A stretch of DNA of 64,000 bases from Lacticaseibacillus brantae DSM 23927 (GCF_001436115.1 NZ_AYZQ01000005.1:87248-151247); one strand, 5' to 3'. Shown: positions 9,154-18,388, numbered from the stretch's first letter. A program made the numbers and translations. Notes: generated by a model from the letters alone, not told the origin.

Positions 9154-10050
9154 TTAAATATCGGCGCCACCGCCGCCGCTGGAACCACCGCCCCAGTTGC
9201 CGCCATCGCCACCGCCGAAACCACCGCCACCACCAAAGCCACTTCCGCCGCCGCCCCAAGGGCCGCGCCGATTACCGGATGATAGTAATGATCCTAACAA
9301 GAACCACAGCCATGAATTGCCACCGCCACCGCGGCCGCCTCGGCCACGGCCTGAACCGCCAAAGAGAAGCAGTAACACGACAACCACGGCAATTACAATG
9401 CCTAAACCGCGGGCCAACAGGTTACCGCCAGAATTGTTACGCTGTTTCGTCTTAAGTTGATCCAATTCATCGTCAGAGACTGTGTTAGCGTCTTTAGCGA
9501 AATGGTATTTCTGATCAATGACCGTCGCCACCGTGTTGAAAACCTGGCGAATCCCTTTATCATTGTCAGCCTGATTTTTAGACTTCAAATCACTTTTTGA
9601 CGCCACTAAGATTTTGTTGGCCAAGAGGTCCGGCAAATCCGGCTCGAGGCCGTACCCGACTTCAATTCGGACATTATGGGCGCCGTCGTTGTCAGCAAAG
9701 ACAATCAAAACCCCATTATCTTCACCTTTTTGACTAATCCCCCATTTTTGAAATAAATCTGGGGCATAACTACTGATTGCATCGCCGTCAGTCGATTTCA
9801 CCACGGCAACGGCGATCTTGGGCTTTTGCTTCGACTCAGAATAGGTCCGGTTCTTGTCGGTAATAATCGTCTTAGTTTCTTGAGATAAAATACCAAGCTG
9901 ATCAACATAACTCACATTGCCGGGGCGGTCAGGCAGCGTCTCGGCATGCACTGTTTGACTCGCAAAGAAGAAACTCAGCAATGGTAATAATAAGATTGCC
10001 CACAGAGCATGGCGTTTACGCATGCGCTCACCTACCTTCTGCTTTGACAT
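9154..10050 (-). CDS. TPM domain protein (YgcG family), membrane-anchored, Gly-rich tail
   Basis: The 298-residue product has a signal peptide (about 1-36, LLPLLSFFFASQTVHA), a TPM domain (about 40-185, with VSYVDQLGILSQET and GYGLEPDLPD), one transmembrane segment (about 215-232, IVIAVVVVLLLLF) and a glycine-rich tail. TPM domains face the outside of the membrane and are linked to membrane-protein turnover in plants and bacteria, though the bacterial role is poorly known. It overlaps the upstream lemA stop by one base (TAATG), so it is translationally coupled. LemA and TPM proteins are common partners. The tail explains the repetitive GCC/ACC pattern on the plus strand at 9165-9360. Confidence 0.9.
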   Translation of the reverse strand: MSKQKVGERMRKRHALWAILLLPLLSFFFASQTVHAETLPDRPGNVSYVDQLGILSQETKTIITDKNRTYSESKQKPKIAVAVVKSTDGDAISSYAPDLFQKWGISQKGEDNGVLIVFADNDGAHNVRIEVGYGLEPDLPDLLANKILVASKSDLKSKNQADNDKGIRQVFNTVATVIDQKYHFAKDANTVSDDELDQLKTKQRNNSGGNLLARGLGIVIAVVVVLLLLFGGSGRGRGGRGGGGNSWLWFLLGSLLSSGNRRGPWGGGGSGFGGGGGFGGGDGGNWGGGSSGGGGADI

Positions 10051-10634
10051 TAGTCAGTCAGGTTCACTTGCGGTGCCTTGTCAGCGCCGGGGTTCGCCTT
10101 AAAGGTAGCTTTTTGGCCTAAGCCCATCATGCCGGCGAAAAGATTCTTTGGGAACGAAACGACACTCTGATTATAGTCACGGACTTCATCGATATACCGT
10201 TTACGTTCGACAGAGATACGGTTCTCGCTACCTTCTAATTGCGCCATCAAGGACTCAACTTGGTTGTTACTCTTCAAATCGGGATAATTCTCGTTAATGA
10301 CATTGATTAATGTGCCGACGGATTGACCCAAAGCTGCATCAGCGTTGGCCTTATCGGTTGTTGACTTCGCAGCAGAATAGTTTTCCCGGGCCTTGGAAAT
10401 ATCACCAAAAACCTTCTGTTCCTGCTTCATAGAACCCTTAACGGAATTAACCAGATTAGGAATGAGATCGGCACGGCGTTGCATCACGTTCTCAACTTGA
10501 CTCCATTGTGCCTCGACAGTTTGGTTTTGGCGGGCCAGTGAGTTATATGTTGAAATACCGAAAATTCCTAACACAACAACAATCACGCCAATAACAATCC
10601 CAGTGATTGCTAAGGGGCTTAATTTCTTATTCAT
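10050..10634 (-). CDS. lemA: LemA family protein
   Basis: A 194-residue protein with an N-terminal membrane anchor (about 7-29) and a coiled, helical outer domain. The family signature is clear: YNSLARQNQTVEAQWSQVEN and QRRADLIPNLVNSVKG, then a QLEGSENRISVERKRYID region. LemA proteins are exposed on the cell surface side of the membrane; their biochemical role is not settled. The start at 10634 has GGAGGA about 8 bp upstream. It is first in a two-gene operon with the TPM protein, driven by a likely extended -10 promoter at 10668-10676. Confidence 0.94.
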   Translation of the reverse strand: MNKKLSPLAITGIVIGVIVVVLGIFGISTYNSLARQNQTVEAQWSQVENVMQRRADLIPNLVNSVKGSMKQEQKVFGDISKARENYSAAKSTTDKANADAALGQSVGTLINVINENYPDLKSNNQVESLMAQLEGSENRISVERKRYIDEVRDYNQSVVSFPKNLFAGMMGLGQKATFKANPGADKAPQVNLTD

Positions 10635-10667
10635 GAGTTTGCTCCTCCATCTTTGTCTGATGGTTTA

Positions 10668-10676
10668 ATTGTAGCA
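10668..10676 (-). promoter_or_regulatory. Extended -10 promoter of lemA operon
   Basis: On the minus strand TGCTACAAT forms an extended -10 element, 34 bp before the lemA start. No strong -35 is visible. Confidence 0.45.
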
Positions 10677-10713
10677 TGCCGGCCCACGCAAACATCAGTC
10701 TTAAGACGCAGCC

Positions 10714-11727
10714 CTAGAAATAATTTACGCCAATGGCATCGCGGACTTCTTGAAGCGTTTGGTTGGCAACAATGTTGGCTTTCTCACTGCCAGTCTTCAA
10801 AATATTGATCACGCCACCCATGTCTTTGGCATATTCTGCTCGCCGTTCACGAATCGGCGCCAGAACGCTATCCATGACTTCCATCAAATAGCGTTTGAGC
10901 TTCACATCCCCAAGACCACCGGCTTGATATTGGGCTTTGAGGTCAGCAATCTTCTGCTTGTCATCGCCAAAAACATCGAGATAGGTGAAGACCACGTTGC
11001 CTTCGACCTGGCCTGGATCTTCGACATGAATATGGTTGGGATCGGTATACATCGCCATGATTTTCTTTTGCACAGTGTCTGCGTCATCGGCTAAGTAAAT
11101 CCCGTTGCCCAATGACTTGCTCATCTTGGCATTGCCATCAATCCCCGGTAAACGGCCAGAACCCTTTGGTGGGAAGTAGCCCGTCGGTTCAACTAACACA
11201 TCACGATTGTAAGTGTGATTAAAAGTCCGCACAATTTCCCGGGTCTGTTCGAGCATGGGTTCTTGATCATCCCCCACTGGCACGGTATCAGCTTTAAAAG
11301 CGGTGATATCAGCCGCTTGGCTCACTGGATAGGTAAAGAAGCCAGCTGGCACACTCTGGCCAAAGGCTTTCTGTTTAATTTCGGCCTTCACGGTTGGGTT
11401 GCGTTCAAGTCGAGCCACGGTAACCAAATCCAAGTAATACATCGTTAATTCATTCAAGGCCGGAATTTGTGATTGAACGAGAATCGTTGACTTGGCGGGG
11501 TCAATCCCAACAGCCAAATAATCCAATGCCACTTCCAGCAGTGAATTCTTGATTTTCTCGGGATCGCGGGCATTATCAGTCAATGCCTGCATATCGGCAA
11601 TCATGATATAGGGCGTATAGTCCCCAGAATTTTGTAACATCACGCGGTTGCGTAGTGAACCAATGTAGTGGCCAATATGCAGCCGGCCGGTTGGTCGGTC
11701 ACCAGTTAGAATTACTTTTTTTGCCAT
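10714..11727 (-). CDS. trpS: Tryptophanyl-tRNA synthetase
   Basis: This 337-residue class I synthetase charges tRNA-Trp. The HIGH-type motif is [12 protein letters not shown], the KMSKS loop is KMSKSLGNG, and [15 protein letters not shown] is the typical tryptophan pocket stretch. The length matches bacterial TrpRS. The ATG at 11727 follows GAGGAGG. It is preceded by a T-box leader whose specifier position reads UGG (Trp), so expression should rise when uncharged tRNA-Trp accumulates. Confidence 0.97.
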   Translation of the reverse strand: MAKKVILTGDRPTGRLHIGHYIGSLRNRVMLQNSGDYTPYIMIADMQALTDNARDPEKIKNSLLEVALDYLAVGIDPAKSTILVQSQIPALNELTMYYLDLVTVARLERNPTVKAEIKQKAFGQSVPAGFFTYPVSQAADITAFKADTVPVGDDQEPMLEQTREIVRTFNHTYNRDVLVEPTGYFPPKGSGRLPGIDGNAKMSKSLGNGIYLADDADTVQKKIMAMYTDPNHIHVEDPGQVEGNVVFTYLDVFGDDKQKIADLKAQYQAGGLGDVKLKRYLMEVMDSVLAPIRERRAEYAKDMGGVINILKTGSEKANIVANQTLQEVRDAIGVNYF

Positions 11728-11741
11728 GTGTTTTCCTCCTC

Positions 11742-11960
11742 AAACTAAAAAAAGTCGCCCTATGTTATTCACATAGGACGGCTGTGCGCGGTACCACCTA
11801 GTTTATCTGCCTAAAGGCAAATCACTCTATGGCTTAAGGCGCACCCACCGATTTCCCCCATGTAAGCCAATTCGCAATCATCACACGGCTAACGTTCCAG
11901 TCCAGTTAGCTTCCTGAACGTGTTAATGACGCTACTCATTACATGCATAGGTTTCAATCA
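11742..11960 (-). promoter_or_regulatory. T-box leader of trpS (tRNA-Trp specific)
   Basis: On the minus strand the leader holds the conserved T-box TGGTACCGCG (about 11790-11800) next to a terminator stem (CGTCCTATG / CATAGGGCG plus a seven-T run, 11743-11782). Stem I is closed by CATGTAA (11939-11945) pairing with TTACATG (11859-11865). It encloses an AGTA-containing strand and a specifier strand, GAATTGGC, in which TGG lies at 11867-11869. The Trp codon agrees with the gene downstream. In T-boxes uncharged tRNA binds both specifier and T-box bulge and favours the antiterminator. This element fills most of the 318 bp between trpS and the next gene. Confidence 0.93.
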
Positions 11961-12006
11961 AAATCATAACCAAGCCACCCGCTAAAGTCAATTCACGTCT
12001 CAACAC

Positions 12007-12043
12007 AACAAGCCACTCGCAAAGCACCGCGAGTGGCTTGTTT
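12007..12043 (-). terminator. Hairpin after the flavin reductase gene
   Basis: The stem CAAGCCACTCGC/GCGAGTGGCTTG lies 3 bp past the reductase stop. On the minus strand the T-run is weak (TTGTTGTGTTG), so termination may be leaky. On the plus strand it is followed by TTTGTC. Confidence 0.65.
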
Positions 12044-12045
12044 GT

Positions 12046-13374
12046 CTAATAGAAATAACCCAAATCACTGGCTGGGCTTGGATAGGCGAGAATCTGGCGT
12101 TGCAAATCATCACGCGTGAGATGTTGATTAATAATCATGGTGAAATAATTCAACAATTCGTCCGCAATTGTTGATAACACGACGGCTCCCACCAGTTGAT
12201 CAGACTGCTTATCGACAATCGTCGTCACTTGGGCCAGAGGATCCTTAATCCGATTGTAGGTGTACCAGTGTGTGGTGTTCTGACTGGTGACCGTATATTG
12301 GTCTGGATTGGCTTGGGCTTCTTTCAAGGAAACCCCGACTTGTCCCAACATGGCGGAACTATAGACGACTGATGGAATCTTCGGATACACAATCGGATCA
12401 GCGACGCCCAATAAATGCAAGGCAACATAACGTCCTTCAAAACTTGAAACCGGCGTCAATTTAGGTTGATCTTTATCGATGACATCCCCGATGGCATACA
12501 CGCCAGGAATACTGGTTTGAAGGTGGTTGTCCACCACAATCCCCTTTTTCGTGAGGGCCATGCCAATGTCTTCAAGGCCTAAGCCATCGATGGCAGGTTT
12601 GCGGCCCATCGCAGAAAAAGCTCGGTGGACTCGCAAGTCGAGACCATTGCCGGTGAGGCGCACCCCTTCGGCCGTAGGATGCACGGCTTCAATCTCAACA
12701 TTATCATGGAAGATGATCCGCTTTTGCTTCATCAACTGGCGCAATTGCTTCGTCGCACTTTCAGGAAAGGCCCGCAAAATCTGATCTGAGTGATTGACAA
12801 TATGCACTTCTGCACCCGCCGTGGCTGCGATATTAGCTAACTCTAACGCCACATAGCCCCCACCAATGAAAGCCATCGTGCGGGGTAATTGATCCAAGTC
12901 CAAAAAGTCGGTACTGGTCCCCAGGTTTTCGGCGCCAGGGATACTTGGAATCACCGGTTGCTGGCCAGTCGCAATAATAATATTAGTTGCCGTAAAAATT
13001 TCGTCATCTACCTGAACTGTTTGCCCATCAAGCAGTTGCGCTTGGCCATCAATGGTCGTAATCCCAGCCTGGTTGAGTCCGCCCTTGGTGCCAGCAGGCA
13101 CCGTCTCGGTATAGCTGCGTTTGAATGCCATCAAGCGTGGCCAGTTAACATCAGGAATGCCATTCAACCCGTTGCCAGTCATGCGGGCACTCCAGTCTTT
13201 GGCTTCCACAGCAGAATACAACATTTTCTTAGGGTCGCAGCCAAAGTTAGGACAAGTTCCCCCCCAGAGGTTGCGTTCAATGATTAGGACCCGTTGCTCT
13301 TCTGCCAAAGGATAGGCTGCGGCTAAGCCACCAGGACCGCCACCAATAATAATTGTGTCATACTCATTCATCAT
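12046..13374 (-). CDS. FAD-dependent pyridine nucleotide-disulfide oxidoreductase, glutathione-reductase-like
   Basis: The 442-residue protein has an N-terminal FAD motif (IIIGGGPGGLAAA), the redox-active CxxxxC pair C41-C46 (GGTCPNFGCDPKK), an NAD(P) motif (FIGGGYVALELANIAA), the second FAD motif (GVYAIGDV) and a C-terminal dimer domain. This is the glutathione/dihydrolipoyl reductase fold. The usual C-terminal catalytic His of HPTxSE is Tyr here (Y431 in AYPSPASDL), so it is not a standard glutathione reductase; the substrate is unknown. It starts 3 bp after the osmoprotectant ATPase stop and is the last gene of that operon. Tandem ATGs at the start leave the exact one uncertain. Confidence 0.88.
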   Translation of the reverse strand: MMNEYDTIIIGGGPGGLAAAYPLAEEQRVLIIERNLWGGTCPNFGCDPKKMLYSAVEAKDWSARMTGNGLNGIPDVNWPRLMAFKRSYTETVPAGTKGGLNQAGITTIDGQAQLLDGQTVQVDDEIFTATNIIIATGQQPVIPSIPGAENLGTSTDFLDLDQLPRTMAFIGGGYVALELANIAATAGAEVHIVNHSDQILRAFPESATKQLRQLMKQKRIIFHDNVEIEAVHPTAEGVRLTGNGLDLRVHRAFSAMGRKPAIDGLGLEDIGMALTKKGIVVDNHLQTSIPGVYAIGDVIDKDQPKLTPVSSFEGRYVALHLLGVADPIVYPKIPSVVYSSAMLGQVGVSLKEAQANPDQYTVTSQNTTHWYTYNRIKDPLAQVTTIVDKQSDQLVGAVVLSTIADELLNYFTMIINQHLTRDDLQRQILAYPSPASDLGYFY

Positions 13375-13377
13375 CGC

Positions 13378-14316
13378 TTACTCCTTTACTTCAGACTTTT
13401 GGGCAAGGAAGTCCACAACGCTTTGGGCGGTCACGACGAACGCATCCGTCCCCGCTTGGACTGTCACCGCTTGATTGACCTTCAACAATTGAATCACCTG
13501 TTCGACCACCGCAATGGCCTGAATTGACGCAGTGGCTTGCACTTGCGTTTTGGCAAATGGTGCTAACTCTGCTGCAGGCGCTTGCAGCGGAGAGGTGCCG
13601 ATGTCGGCAAATAATTCGGCGACAAAGGGGTTGTCTGGGCGGTCAGCGACAACATCTGGAGTGCCAACTTGTTGTAAATGCCCAGTTTTCATCACGGCAA
13701 TCCGGTCACCTAATTTCAATGCTTCCCGCATGTCGTGCGTGACAAAGATAATGGTGGTCTTCATATCTTGATGCAGTCGTAGCACCAGGTCTTGAAGCTG
13801 CGTCCGAGCAATTGGATCTAAGGCCGAAAATGGTTCATCCATCAAGACCACGTCAGGCTGTGACGCTAAGGCACGGAGAATCCCGACGCGCTGCTGCTCC
13901 CCACCGGAAAGCTCGGCCGGTAGACGCTGACCATAATCGGCATGCGGTAAATCGACCCGATCGAGCATATCGTTGACCGTCTGAGTAATCTTGGCCTTGG
14001 GCCAATGCTTCAACTCCGGAATGAGGGCAATGTTCTGAGCGACCGTCATCGTTGGAAATAAGGCAATTTGTTGCAAAACATAGCCAATATTGAAACGCAA
14101 TTCCCGGATGGGATAATCGCTAGCAGGTTTACCGTCAAACAGCACTTCCCCACTGGTAGGCGTAATCAGGCGATTAATCATTTTGAGGGTTGTGGTCTTA
14201 CCACTACCAGAGGCCCCGACGAGAACAAATAATTCACCAGTTTCAATGGTTAAGTTGAGGTCATCAACGACAGCCCCATCTTCATATTCTTTGGTTAAAT
14301 GGCGTAATTCAATCAT
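13378..14316 (-). CDS. opuCA: Osmoprotectant (glycine betaine/carnitine/choline) ABC transporter ATPase
   Basis: A 312-residue ATPase of the OpuC/ProV type. Walker A is GASGSGKTT, the signature is LSGGEQQRVGILRALA and Walker B is VVLMDEPFSALDP, with the D-loop and the switch His (FVTHDMREA) following. The C-terminal region (about 245-312) looks like a short or degenerate CBS-type regulatory segment. It powers uptake of compatible solutes through the permease/binding-protein fusion encoded just upstream; the two genes overlap by four bases (ATGA). The solute cannot be told from sequence alone. Confidence 0.9.
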   Translation of the reverse strand: MIELRHLTKEYEDGAVVDDLNLTIETGELFVLVGASGSGKTTTLKMINRLITPTSGEVLFDGKPASDYPIRELRFNIGYVLQQIALFPTMTVAQNIALIPELKHWPKAKITQTVNDMLDRVDLPHADYGQRLPAELSGGEQQRVGILRALASQPDVVLMDEPFSALDPIARTQLQDLVLRLHQDMKTTIIFVTHDMREALKLGDRIAVMKTGHLQQVGTPDVVADRPDNPFVAELFADIGTSPLQAPAAELAPFAKTQVQATASIQAIAVVEQVIQLLKVNQAVTVQAGTDAFVVTAQSVVDFLAQKSEVKE

Positions 14317-15842
14317 GATCGCGCCTCCTTCAATAACCCATGTTTAGTCAAATAAGCTCTGGCGACACTAGCGGGTGCCTTCTTTTGGACATTCACTTCA
14401 TAATTCATTTCTTGCATATCCGTTTCGCTGATTTTACCGGCCAACCGGTTTAATTGCTTCACAATTGCCGGATGTTCATCGGCAAACTCCGTCTTCATCA
14501 ACGGCGCCCCCTGATAGGTGGGAAACAGGTGCTGGTCGTCTTTTAAAGCGACCAGATTATACTGACGAATTTGAGAATCAGTTGAATAACCATCGGTGAT
14601 ATTAATCGTGCCTTGATGTAGGGCGGTATAACGCAGCGAAGCATCCAAAGACTTAACCGCAAAGCTCAGCCCATAAGTCGATTGCAACCCTTTGTAACCG
14701 TCTTGGCGATCAATAAATTCCAAATCAAACCCAGCCTTGAGTTTGTTGGCCACCTTCGCCAAATCAGAAATCGTTGTGATGTGATTGGCTTGGGCAAATT
14801 TCTTGGTCACGACCACGGCATACGTATTGTTGTAAGCCATAGGTGGCGTCATCGTCAGGCCTTGACTCGCTAACAACCGTTTGGCTACTGGATAACTATT
14901 GGTTTGCGCGGCCTTCTTGTCGGCAGCTGTCGGTTTCGTTAAGGATTCCAGCACCGTACCGGTGAATTCCGGGTAAAGATCAATCTGATTAGATTTCAAG
15001 GCATTAAACAAAAAGCTTGTTTGGCCGAAATTTGGTTTCAACACCACTTCAGCTTTCGGATTATCAGCCTTAATCAATTGGGCATACATGTTAATCAAGA
15101 TATCTGGTTCTGAGCCCAATTTCCCGGCAATCGTGACTGTCATTGGTGGTTTGACCACGGCTTGATAGCCGTACACCCCTAGGACACCGAGCAGTAACAC
15201 ACCTAAGGTCACAAGGGTCGTTTTGAGTTTCACCCGCTGGAGCCATAACAGCCCCCAAGAGAAAATCATGGCCAACAGGGCAGCAGCAATTGCACCTAAT
15301 AAAGTCAGGGCAGGATCATTACGATCAATCCCCAACAAGATCAACGTTCCTAACCCACCAGCGCCGATCAACGCGGCGAGTGTAGCAGTCCCAATAATCA
15401 GGACCATCGCCGTGCGCACACCAGAGATAATGACAGGCATGGCAATCGGTAATTCGACCCGCAACAATTTTTGCAGTCGAGACATCCCAAACGCGTTGGC
15501 GGCCTCCTCATATGAAGGGTCGATTTCGCTCAGGCCGACATAAGTATTTTGAAAAATAGGTAAAAGGGCGTAAATAACCAGTGCGATAATGGCTGGAGCA
15601 TTCCCAATCCCGACAAACGGGATCAGCAAGCCCAACAAAGCTAACGACGGAATCGTTTGAAAGATGCCCGTCAGCTGTAATAAAAAGTTCGCAAATCGAT
15701 GGTGACTTGTCGCCCAAATCGCTAACGGAATTGCAATAATGAGGGCGATCAGGAGAGACAACAATGACAGTTGAATATGCTGACCCATTGCCGCCCATAG
15801 TTGATCATGCCTGGCGTTAAAAGCCGAAATTAACTCTGACAT
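14313..15842 (-). CDS. Osmoprotectant ABC transporter permease fused to substrate-binding domain
   Basis: A 509-residue fusion. Residues about 1-210 are a BPD-type permease with about six membrane segments and an EEAANAFGMSRLQ coupling motif. After a further membrane helix near 215-235, residues about 240-505 form an OpuAC-type binding protein for quaternary ammonium solutes, exposed outside the cell. This permits a two-gene transporter in place of four separate parts. I chose ATG 15842 with AAAGGAG about 8 bp upstream; the frame is open to 15914 but without a ribosome site. It leads the operon with the ATPase and the flavin reductase. A TTTACA-N18-TAGACT promoter lies upstream. Confidence 0.9.
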   Translation of the reverse strand: MSELISAFNARHDQLWAAMGQHIQLSLLSLLIALIIAIPLAIWATSHHRFANFLLQLTGIFQTIPSLALLGLLIPFVGIGNAPAIIALVIYALLPIFQNTYVGLSEIDPSYEEAANAFGMSRLQKLLRVELPIAMPVIISGVRTAMVLIIGTATLAALIGAGGLGTLILLGIDRNDPALTLLGAIAAALLAMIFSWGLLWLQRVKLKTTLVTLGVLLLGVLGVYGYQAVVKPPMTVTIAGKLGSEPDILINMYAQLIKADNPKAEVVLKPNFGQTSFLFNALKSNQIDLYPEFTGTVLESLTKPTAADKKAAQTNSYPVAKRLLASQGLTMTPPMAYNNTYAVVVTKKFAQANHITTISDLAKVANKLKAGFDLEFIDRQDGYKGLQSTYGLSFAVKSLDASLRYTALHQGTINITDGYSTDSQIRQYNLVALKDDQHLFPTYQGAPLMKTEFADEHPAIVKQLNRLAGKISETDMQEMNYEVNVQKKAPASVARAYLTKHGLLKEARS

Positions 15843-15880
15843 TGGTGGCTCCTTTCCAAAAACGGCAATATGTAACTTAT

Positions 15881-15910
15881 AGTCTACGCTTCCTATAAAA
15901 ATAGTGTAAA
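15881..15910 (-). promoter_or_regulatory. Promoter of osmoprotectant transporter operon
   Basis: On the minus strand TTTACA (15905-15910) and TAGACT (15881-15886) are separated by 18 bp, about 40 bp before the start codon. It is arranged back to back with the helicase promoter. Confidence 0.5.
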
Positions 15911-15964
15911 GCAATCCAGTTCAAGGACAGCATTTTTTTGCCAATTGGCCTAGGACGCAATACC

Positions 15965-15993
15965 TTTACTTTTTGGTCTAAAAAGCCTAGACT
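15965..15993 (+). promoter_or_regulatory. Promoter of HelD-like helicase gene
   Basis: TTTACT (15965-15970), a 17 bp spacer and TAGACT (15988-15993). Transcription would start near 16000, which favours the downstream ATG at 16036 over the ATG at 15997. Confidence 0.5.
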
Positions 15994-16035
15994 ATTGTGA
16001 ACATTTTCCAGTTGCCCACAGAAAGTAGGTGCACA

Positions 16036-18324
16036 ATGCAAGCAGATTCAAAACAAGCGGAACAAGCCCGCATTACCGACGTGGTTCATAAAGTGAACGC
16101 ACGCCTCGATGATATTGATACCCAAATCGATGCCGCCCACAAAGAAACTGGCCGCATTGAACAGGCCTATGGCGAAAGTACCCGGGTCAACGTGTTTGAA
16201 GTCGATGACCGGATGGAAACCAATGCTGCCGTCCAACAACAAAAACAAATGGTGGCGCGTGCGGTTGAAAATGAAACCATCCTTAAACATGAAGAAAGCC
16301 AACTCAAATTATTACGGCATCAACCCTATTTTGGCCGGATTGATATTGACGAAGCTGGCGACAAAGACACGCTTTATATCGGCACCGCTACCTTTATGAA
16401 CGATGGCGACTTCCTCGTCTACGACTGGCGCGCCCCGATTGCCTCCATCTATTATAATGGGACGCTCGGTCCTGTTCATTATGAGTCACCGATGGGCGAC
16501 CAAGAAGCCACGCTACTCAAGAAACGCCAGTTCCAAATTGAAAACGGTGTGCTGAAATCAATGTTTGATACCAACGAAACTGTTGGCGATGAGATTCTCC
16601 AATCCGTGCTTGGTGACCAAAGCGATACCTATATGCAAAATATCGTGGCCACCATTCAACAAGAACAAAACGATATCATTCGTGACACCAGTGCTGACCT
16701 CCTCGTGGTTCAGGGGGTCGCTGGCTCTGGTAAGACCAGTGCGGTCCTCCAGCGGGTCGCTTACCTCTTGTATCATAGTCGCAGCGATCTGGATGCCGAC
16801 CAAATGGTGCTATTCTCCCCGAATCGATTGTTTGCCAATTACATCTCAGAAGTCTTACCTAGCCTGGGCGAAAAGAACATGCGCCAAGCAACATTGTTTG
16901 AATTCTTCACCAAACGCTTCTCCGGCCTGCATGTTGAAACGCTCTTTGAACGCTTTGAAAGTGATCAACACAGTCTGCCCGAAAGCACGAAGGTCATGCG
17001 TCGATTCAAAGAAGATGCGCATTTTCTCGACCTGATTGATGCTTACTTGAAGACACCAGACCAAATTCCTTTCTTTGTTGATATTGATTTAAATGGCGAG
17101 GTTTTCTTCAGTGCTGAAACCATTGCCAAGATTTACCAAAAGCAACCAGCTTTGATGCTCGCGCGAGACAAATTCCTCGCGACCAAGAACACACTCATCA
17201 AACGCCTCAATCAACGGATTAGTTTGGAGACCCGCCAAGACTGGGTTCAAGACGCGATGACTATTTTATCTAATGACGAAATTCGTGAAATCGTTGGCGA
17301 CCGGCATTTTGAAACTGGGGATGACGAACAAACCTTTATTGCCAAGGCTGTCGTAGCCAAGGCTTTTGCCCCAGTCTACGATGCCTTATACAACGACTAC
17401 TTCTTGGATAGTTATCAAGAATATGCGCGCTTCTTGAGTACCGTTAACGTCCCGGAAATTGACGATGCGGTATGGGCCACCATGGCCGAAAGTGTCGCTC
17501 AAGCCATTGAGCAACATCACTTGCGCCTCGAAGACGCCGCCCCAATTCTTTATCTGCGCGATCAACTCAGCGGCAGTGGCCAAAACAGCTTGATCCAATA
17601 TGTTTTTGTCGACGAGATGCAAGATTACAGCATGGTCCAGCTCCGGTATTTACGCCACGCATTCCCCAAAGCTAAGTTGACCTTGCTGGGGGATGCCAAG
17701 CAAGACGTCTTTACAGCTGATTATCAGCCCAGTGATTTCATCCACGAAATCAGTGATGTCTTCGCTGCACAGCGGGTCAGACTGATTGAATTGAATAAAA
17801 GTTACCGTTCCACTGCGCCAATTACCAACTTTGGCAAAGCGCTCTTACCCAATCACGACCACATTCAAGCCTTTAATCGCGATGGCGATAAACCAGTGAT
17901 TGCGACGTGGGATAAACACAATTATTTAGGCCATTTAGCACAGTTGGTCCAAACACAACTGCAAACCAATCCCACGGTGGCGATTCTAACTAAAGATCAG
18001 CCGAGCGCAGACGCATTGTATGCTAGCTTGCACATCGATGCGCCCACAACCTTGCTGACTGCTAACGATCACAGTCTCAAAACCGGTTGTCTAATCCTGC
18101 CAGTTTACTTGGCGAAAGGACTAGAGTTTGATGCTGTCATTGGCTTTGATATTTCGGCTGACACTTATGCCCAATCAGGTGACCGCGATATTCTCTACAC
18201 CTTGTGTTCCCGCGCTCTGCATCAATTGACTCTCATTGGTTTTGATGAACTCAGTCCTTTCTTAACAGACTTGCCAACTGAGTTGTATCAAACCACGGCC
18301 GATACCGTTAATAATCTCGCCTAA
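16036..18324 (+). CDS. helD: HelD-like RNA polymerase-associated UvrD-family helicase
   Basis: A 762-residue superfamily 1 ATPase. The charged, coiled N-terminal arm (about 1-95), followed by DTLYIGTATFM and VYDWRAPIASIYY, is typical of HelD, which inserts arms into RNA polymerase and frees stalled enzyme. Walker A is GVAGSGKTS (about 227-235); Walker B/motif II is FVDEMQDYS; later motifs include LLGDAKQ, NKSYRST and YLAKGLEFDAVI. I chose ATG 16036 because the predicted promoter places transcription start near 16000. It stands alone between a divergent promoter region and a strong terminator. A plain UvrD/Rep DNA helicase is less likely given the N-terminal arm. Confidence 0.9.
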   Translation: MQADSKQAEQARITDVVHKVNARLDDIDTQIDAAHKETGRIEQAYGESTRVNVFEVDDRMETNAAVQQQKQMVARAVENETILKHEESQLKLLRHQPYFGRIDIDEAGDKDTLYIGTATFMNDGDFLVYDWRAPIASIYYNGTLGPVHYESPMGDQEATLLKKRQFQIENGVLKSMFDTNETVGDEILQSVLGDQSDTYMQNIVATIQQEQNDIIRDTSADLLVVQGVAGSGKTSAVLQRVAYLLYHSRSDLDADQMVLFSPNRLFANYISEVLPSLGEKNMRQATLFEFFTKRFSGLHVETLFERFESDQHSLPESTKVMRRFKEDAHFLDLIDAYLKTPDQIPFFVDIDLNGEVFFSAETIAKIYQKQPALMLARDKFLATKNTLIKRLNQRISLETRQDWVQDAMTILSNDEIREIVGDRHFETGDDEQTFIAKAVVAKAFAPVYDALYNDYFLDSYQEYARFLSTVNVPEIDDAVWATMAESVAQAIEQHHLRLEDAAPILYLRDQLSGSGQNSLIQYVFVDEMQDYSMVQLRYLRHAFPKAKLTLLGDAKQDVFTADYQPSDFIHEISDVFAAQRVRLIELNKSYRSTAPITNFGKALLPNHDHIQAFNRDGDKPVIATWDKHNYLGHLAQLVQTQLQTNPTVAILTKDQPSADALYASLHIDAPTTLLTANDHSLKTGCLILPVYLAKGLEFDAVIGFDISADTYAQSGDRDILYTLCSRALHQLTLIGFDELSPFLTDLPTELYQTTADTVNNLA

Positions 18325-18331
18325 TGCAAGC

Positions 18332-18385
18332 AAAAAAGGCCGCTGTCACATCACCCAGATGGGTGATGTGACAGCGGCCTTTTTG
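18332..18385. terminator. Bidirectional terminator between helD and CPBP protease
   Basis: A long perfect stem (AAAAAGGCCGCTGTCACA... pairing across the loop AGAT) with flanking A and T runs serves both convergent genes. Confidence 0.92.
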
Positions 18386-18388
18386 AGG

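Noticed and set aside
9165..9360. Repetitive GCC/ACC-rich tract on the plus strand, with a Pro-rich open frame at 9197-9460
   Set aside because: It is the antisense of the glycine-rich tail of the TPM protein; the Pro-rich frame has no ribosome site.
10635..10713. Possible trpS-distal terminator from CTGATG...CATCAG
   Set aside because: The stem is short with a large loop and no T-run; the segment is better explained as the lemA promoter.
16565..17035. 156-codon open frame inside the helicase gene
   Set aside because: Same-strand shadow in another frame of the HelD-like gene, with no family features.
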